Shown: positions 11,192-14,512 of the stretch, piece by piece | Layout of the letters: every line of letters starts with the position of its first letter | Numbering within the stretch: position 1 is the stretch's first letter | DNA from: Patescibacteria group bacterium | GTDB lineage: Bacteria; Patescibacteria; Microgenomatia; Levybacterales; UBA12049 | Reading direction: 5' to 3' | NCBI GenBank assembly: GCA_023379465.1 | Contig: JAMCTM010000024.1 | Span: forward strand, 1 to 14,512 | Length of the DNA: 14,512 bases | Made by a program: the position numbers and the translations under genes | Notes under the pieces: generated by a model | Database searches by the model: none | Told to the model about the DNA's origin: nothing | What the model saw: only the letters and a program-made list of their open reading frames with translations

Positions 11192-12211
11192 TTGAAAAAC
11201 AAGCCCCTCTGGCGCACTACAGTAGTTCTTAGTCTTCTGGCAGCTTTGTTTACTGTTATCTATAAATCAATGGATAACATTACGGTTCATAATTTTATTG
11301 TATCTTCTGATAAAATTACTGCTGCATATGCTTATCTTGTGCTTGGAAGCTGGATTGGAGTTATCTCAAGTCTCTTTTTTGCATTATTTTTTGGGAAAAA
11401 AGTTATAGATCATGATTTTCATAGAATAATCTTTAAAAATCGCAAAATGCACCTTTTGGCATTTATAAGCGGTGCAATATCCGCTGGAAGTACATTATTT
11501 CTCCTATTAGGGAATCAATTAGGAGATCCTACTATGCTTATCGCTTTAGGAAATACAGTTGTTATTTACACCATGTTATATGATCTCAAAAAGAAAGAGG
11601 TAAATTTTAAGCAAATCTTTTTACCTGCAATTTTAGTCATAAGCGGAGGTTTCCTGGCAGCTTCTGGAAGTTCTCTTCCTACAAGTTTATGGAGTTTTCT
11701 CTTTGTGGTAGTAATTAGTAACGGTTTAGCTGCAATTTCTGAGATTATTGAACAAAGTGGTAGTAGAGCTAGTGATAGTGTAGATCTATTTATCTGGAGA
11801 TTCTTTTGGTTAGCTGTTTGCGGTACAATTTTAGCACTATCCTTAACTTTCTTTCAACATACGACGCTCTCTTTAGTTATTCTTATACGATCCTCATTGA
11901 AATATATTCCTTGGATTCTTTTTACAATGTTGTTTGTGTTTTTGGGTGTTGGGCTTAAACTTACTGCAAAAAAACAAGGTTCTGTATCGATTGTTCTTTT
12001 AGCTCTTTCTGCTCAAATGATTTTAGGTTACCCGATCACAATAATAGGGAACATAATACACCCTAATCTATTTGGAGAGCTACCGATGAATACGTTTATT
12101 TGGCTATTAAGAATTTCTGGTATGGTAATACTCACTTTGGGGATATTTTCACTGAAAAGAAGTGAAAAAGTTTCCGCATCTAAACTAACAACAGAACAAC
12201 TAACTATTTAG
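11192..12211 (+). CDS. DMT-superfamily (EamA-like) membrane transporter
   Basis: This 339-residue, very hydrophobic protein has about ten predicted membrane spans in two similar halves separated near residue 165-190, as in EamA-type drug/metabolite transporters. The half ending GDPTMLIALGNTVVIYTMLYDL resembles the end of a first EamA repeat. Substrate cannot be predicted. The start is a TTG codon. The first ATG in frame is 26 codons later and would cut away the first membrane helix, and the strong promoter ends just before the TTG, so TTG is preferred. The gene is AT-rich like the following operon, and unlike rplA. Its stop overlaps that of the convergent kinase gene (12208-12211), leaving no space for a terminator. 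Confidence 0.68.
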   Translation: MKNKPLWRTTVVLSLLAALFTVIYKSMDNITVHNFIVSSDKITAAYAYLVLGSWIGVISSLFFALFFGKKVIDHDFHRIIFKNRKMHLLAFISGAISAGSTLFLLLGNQLGDPTMLIALGNTVVIYTMLYDLKKKEVNFKQIFLPAILVISGGFLAASGSSLPTSLWSFLFVVVISNGLAAISEIIEQSGSRASDSVDLFIWRFFWLAVCGTILALSLTFFQHTTLSLVILIRSSLKYIPWILFTMLFVFLGVGLKLTAKKQGSVSIVLLALSAQMILGYPITIIGNIIHPNLFGELPMNTFIWLLRISGMVILTLGIFSLKRSEKVSASKLTTEQLTI

Positions 12212-12909
12212 TTTTTTGATAAAAATTTTTCAACATTTCTTTGTGCATACACACATGCTTCAAATGGCTTTTCGTAACGAAAGAAATAACTTATGAAATA
12301 TCCAAAAAATGTATCTCCAGCACCAATTGTATTTTCAAGATTTTTTAGACTGTTAGTTTTGAAAGATTCGTGTTCTCCTCGAAAAAATATATCAATTGCC
12401 TTATCTCCATGAGTCACAACTAATAATTTTTTCTTTTGTGCTTCTAATACACTCTGGGGTATACAAGCAAATTCATCCCTTGTCCCTTTTAAATCAAAAT
12501 AATCTTATGGAATTTTTGATATATCACTCCATGTTTTTTTACTGCCAAACTCACCCTCCTTACGTACATAGCCTTGAATATCTAGAAATATCTTCCCTTT
12601 ATATTTACTTATTGAACTAAGATCCCACTCATTTAATATTGTTGAGATAACTGTATAGTCATTTTCTATTGTCGGGAAAGGGGTTATTGAAGGAGTTTCG
12701 CTTACTTTACCAACTTCCCCCTCTGTAGTAAGTACTATTTCTATTTTAAATTTTTCTTTAAAGAAAATGGTCAGTGGTAACTTCTCTTCTTCAAAAACCT
12801 GTTTTAAGAAGATCAAGGGTCCTCCTGTAATTTTATCGATTATTTGGCGATTTTGATCAACAAGTAAATCTTCTGCGATTGAAGAAAAGAGTGAAATAGC
12901 ATGTTGCAT
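12208..12909 (-). pseudogene. PfkB-family sugar/nucleoside kinase interrupted by one in-frame TAA
   Basis: Two open segments, 12909-12508 and 12504-12208, lie in the same frame and are split only by TAA at 12505-12507. Read through, they give about 233 residues. The N-terminal part has SLFSSIAEDLLVDQ and KITGGPLIFLKQVF, as PfkB/ribokinase proteins begin. The middle has FLDIQGYVR, and after the stop come DYFDLKGTRDEF, LLVVTHGDKAID and the PfkB signature NTIGAGDTFFGYF with catalytic base Asp199. Apart from the stop, no frameshift is seen and the sequence stays protein-like throughout, so the event is recent or an error in the sequence. It is the last gene of the HAD-BtpA-kinase operon, 4 nt after BtpA. 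The short N-terminus suits compact archaeal-type PfkB members. Function would be phosphorylation of a sugar or nucleoside. Confidence 0.75.
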
Positions 12910-12913
12910 AAGA

Positions 12914-13732
12914 TTATTTTGATTTAAATTCCCTTACAAATTCTGTAACTTTCTGTCTGCTTATCCTTTGTTCATATCCTTTCACATTTACTTCTCCTGT
13001 TTTGCTTGTTCCCACCTTAAGAGAAGTACTTACGATAACTCCATTTGCAACTTTATTGATGTATTTAGCATTTTCTTTGGATGTACCACTTCCAACAAGA
13101 ATAGGAAAATTTCCTACAGTCTTCCTAACATTTTCTAAATCTTCTGTACTAGGAGCATCTCCTGTCCATTTCCCAGTAATAACTATTGCGTCTGAACCCA
13201 TTTTTATAGCTTTATTTGCAGACTCTTGAATGGTATAGGGACTAATAATTGTAGCGTGTTTTACATGAATATCAGTAAATAACATAACCTCTTCAGCATG
13301 TATGCTTTTTCTGTAGTTGACGACATCTTGTGGATTAGCATAGAATTCTCCATAATTTGTCTTTACATTATCAACAAAAACAGGAACACGAATAAATTTA
13401 CCTCCACAAACTTTTGCAATGATTAGCGCGGTTCTAAAATCGTTCCATAATACTGAAACACCAACGGGAAGAATTGTAGCATCTATTATTTTGGTTGTAA
13501 GGTATGTCATTGAAGCAATTACTTCGGGCGAAACGAATTCTTTATGTGGGACGTCGTAGTTGTTTTCAACCATTATGGCATCGACGTCACCCTTCTCAAG
13601 GTTGCGTAGATCTTCTAACGCAAATTGAAGACTTTTATCGATACCAATAAAATTGAGATAACCTAAAAGAGGAGGGAAATGAATCATTCCAATAACAATA
13701 TTATTTTTAAGTTGAAAAACTTTTTGAAACAT
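12914..13732 (-). CDS. BtpA/SgcQ-family TIM-barrel protein
   Basis: This 272-residue protein matches the BtpA family along its length: VIGMIHFPPLLGY (13-25), DAIMVENNYDVPH (51-63), PVGVSVLWNDFRTALIIAK (89-107), GKFIRVPVFVD (111-121), a FTDIHVKHATII segment (152-163), AIVITGKWTGDAPS (182-195) and PILVGSGTSKENAKY (210-224). The last is a phosphate-binding-type loop of the barrel. BtpA was named for a role in photosystem I stability in cyanobacteria, but in other bacteria the biochemical function is unsettled, and SgcQ sits in a sugar gene cluster. Here it lies between a HAD phosphatase and a PfkB kinase, suggesting a phosphosugar or nucleoside pathway. A TATAAT-containing promoter lies in the 28-nt gap upstream, so it may also be transcribed separately. 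Confidence 0.82.
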   Translation of the reverse strand: MFQKVFQLKNNIVIGMIHFPPLLGYLNFIGIDKSLQFALEDLRNLEKGDVDAIMVENNYDVPHKEFVSPEVIASMTYLTTKIIDATILPVGVSVLWNDFRTALIIAKVCGGKFIRVPVFVDNVKTNYGEFYANPQDVVNYRKSIHAEEVMLFTDIHVKHATIISPYTIQESANKAIKMGSDAIVITGKWTGDAPSTEDLENVRKTVGNFPILVGSGTSKENAKYINKVANGVIVSTSLKVGTSKTGEVNVKGYEQRISRQKVTEFVREFKSK

Positions 13733-13741
13733 ACCTACTTT

Positions 13742-13750
13742 ATTATATCA
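13742..13750 (-). promoter_or_regulatory. extended -10 in front of the BtpA-family gene
   Basis: The minus strand reads TGATATAAT, a perfect extended -10, placed 9 nt before ATG 13732. The -35 region is weak. It falls within the short gap after the HAD gene and could give a nearly leaderless BtpA-kinase transcript. Confidence 0.45.
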
Positions 13751-13760
13751 GCTTACTAAT

Positions 13761-14504
13761 TTATTCGCCTAAAATCCTATAGAGGGCTTCATAGATATTT
13801 TGTGCACGTGGTCCAGAGTAGCCTTCGGGTTGTACTCTACCAACGCTACACGTTTTCATACCTAATCTTTGTGCCGGAAGTAAATCTTTTGATGGACGGT
13901 CTCCAACTGATAATATTCTTGAAGGAGAAATTCTATAGAATTCTGCTACGTCACTAAAAATTTTGCCTCCTTGGAGCATTTTTAGAGGACCTACTTTTCT
14001 TCGAAAAGGTATATACTCATCAAATATTGTGTCTGGATCTATGCCTGCTTCGACCAAGATTTTTCTTGATAGTTCTTCTGGGGAGTCTGTTACTGCAACA
14101 AGTCTTTTCCCTTGATCTCGAATTCGTTGTATCAACTCAATGGCTTCAACGCTAGATTCAATTTTTCCTGTTGGATTAATGGTATTCATTTCGTCATATA
14201 TAACAGATACGTCAATATCTGTTCTAGAAAATTCTGGAAAATATCTGGGAATTGTTCCCGACAAAATGGCTAAGGCTCCATCTCCAAATTGCTTTCTGTA
14301 AAAATCTGCTATTTCTTTACCCCTTTCATTAGAAACGCCTAAATATCGAGCTGTTGCTCTATCTACAGCATAACTATACTGTTTATAAAAAGTGGGGTCA
14401 TTTGAGGTAACAAGTGTATCATCTATATCAAGGATAACCAGGTCTACATCTTTACCTAAGTCAGTTTCTTTTCTTTTTTTCTCTCCACTTCTTCCATTAC
14501 TCAA
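13761..14504 (-). CDS. HAD-superfamily phosphatase (5' end uncertain)
   Basis: HAD motif I is LVILDIDDTLV, with nucleophile Asp26 and acid/base Asp28. Motif II is VAVTDSPEE (Thr139 or Ser141). Motif III is a Lys near 170-175 (RRKVGPLK). Motif IV is SVGDRPSKDLLPAQRLGM with Asp202 and Asp207. The helical cap between motifs I and II (about 40-115) marks it as subclass C1, like phosphoglycolate phosphatase and beta-phosphoglucomutase. The substrate is probably a small phosphorylated metabolite. Neighbours BtpA and PfkB kinase make a phosphosugar or nucleotide link plausible. The only in-frame start codon visible is TTG 14504. The frame stays open to the window edge 8 nt upstream, so the true start may lie outside, and the charged N-terminal 20 residues are not part of the domain. 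Confidence 0.82.
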   Translation of the reverse strand: MSNGRSGEKKRKETDLGKDVDLVILDIDDTLVTSNDPTFYKQYSYAVDRATARYLGVSNERGKEIADFYRKQFGDGALAILSGTIPRYFPEFSRTDIDVSVIYDEMNTINPTGKIESSVEAIELIQRIRDQGKRLVAVTDSPEELSRKILVEAGIDPDTIFDEYIPFRRKVGPLKMLQGGKIFSDVAEFYRISPSRILSVGDRPSKDLLPAQRLGMKTCSVGRVQPEGYSGPRAQNIYEALYRILGE

Positions 14505-14512
14505 TTCTACTG

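Noticed and set aside
12505..12507. Recoding of TAA as a sense codon
   Set aside because: All other genes here use TAA as a normal stop, and the alternative code known in CPR lineages concerns TGA, not TAA.
12505..12620. Plus-strand frames over the kinase and BtpA genes (for example 12396-12620, 13002-13229)
   Set aside because: Shadows of genes on the minus strand that have clear family motifs; hydrophobic composition of these frames is an AT-content effect.
1..14512. CRISPR array, insertion sequence, prophage or integrase gene
   Set aside because: No regularly spaced repeats, transposase motifs, phage structural genes or tyrosine/serine recombinase signatures were seen on either strand.

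Overview
The window looks like a chromosomal segment of a Patescibacteria (CPR) bacterium, probably of the Microgenomates lineage. This is inferred from the compact layout, tRNA genes without encoded CCA, short ribosomal and Sec proteins, and a ribosomal protein L1 with a long charged N-terminal extension of a kind I associate with Microgenomates. The backbone is a dispersed form of the common bacterial order tRNA-Thr/Tyr/Thr, rpmG, tRNA-Trp, secE, nusG, rplK, rplA. It is interrupted by cargo genes on both strands. The cargo genes near tRNA-Trp and from about 11.2 kb onward, and the membrane glycosyltransferase gene, are visibly more AT-rich than the ribosomal, NusG and sigma genes.

Layout. 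1-86: possible 3' end of a gene. 88-296: a strong promoter followed by a structured RNA whose 5' and 3' ends pair in a long helix, which I read as a 6S-like RNA. 322-633: tRNA-Thr(GGU), tRNA-Tyr(GUA) and tRNA-Thr(UGU) on the minus strand. 697-972: rpmG and tRNA-Trp on the plus strand. 973-1930: a roughly 0.93-kb Fic cassette on the minus strand, made of a 57-aa upstream ORF that carries a Fic-inhibition motif and overlaps a 208-aa Fic protein. The cassette is bounded by a second copy of the 3' end of tRNA-Trp. 2016-5313: a small cysteine-bearing membrane protein and a membrane-anchored GH18-type hydrolase (plus), facing a PAP2 phosphatase and a GalU-type nucleotidyltransferase (minus). 5443-6917: secE, nusG and an unknown 208-aa gene that overlaps nusG. 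6943-7923: a sigma-70 family factor (minus). 8138-9667: a GT-C-like membrane glycosyltransferase (plus). 9755-11124: rplK and rplA. 11192-12211: a DMT-type transporter. 12208-14504: a minus-strand operon of a HAD phosphatase, a BtpA-family protein and a PfkB-family kinase broken by one in-frame TAA.

How the parts relate. Ribosomal protein, Sec translocon, NusG and sigma factor genes form the expression core. The galU, PAP2 and GT-C genes suggest cell-surface polysaccharide or lipid-linked sugar metabolism, and the GH18 gene suggests envelope glycan remodelling. Several promoters place the -10 box only 6 nt before the start codon (rpmG, the Fic partner ORF and rplK), predicting leaderless mRNAs. 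rplA instead has a textbook Shine-Dalgarno sequence.

The best candidates for undescribed biology are the tRNA-Trp-embedded Fic cassette with its separate small inhibitor ORF and repeat operator, the 6S-like RNA, and the unknown gene translationally coupled to nusG. All coordinates and motifs were read by eye. No homology search or folding program was run.
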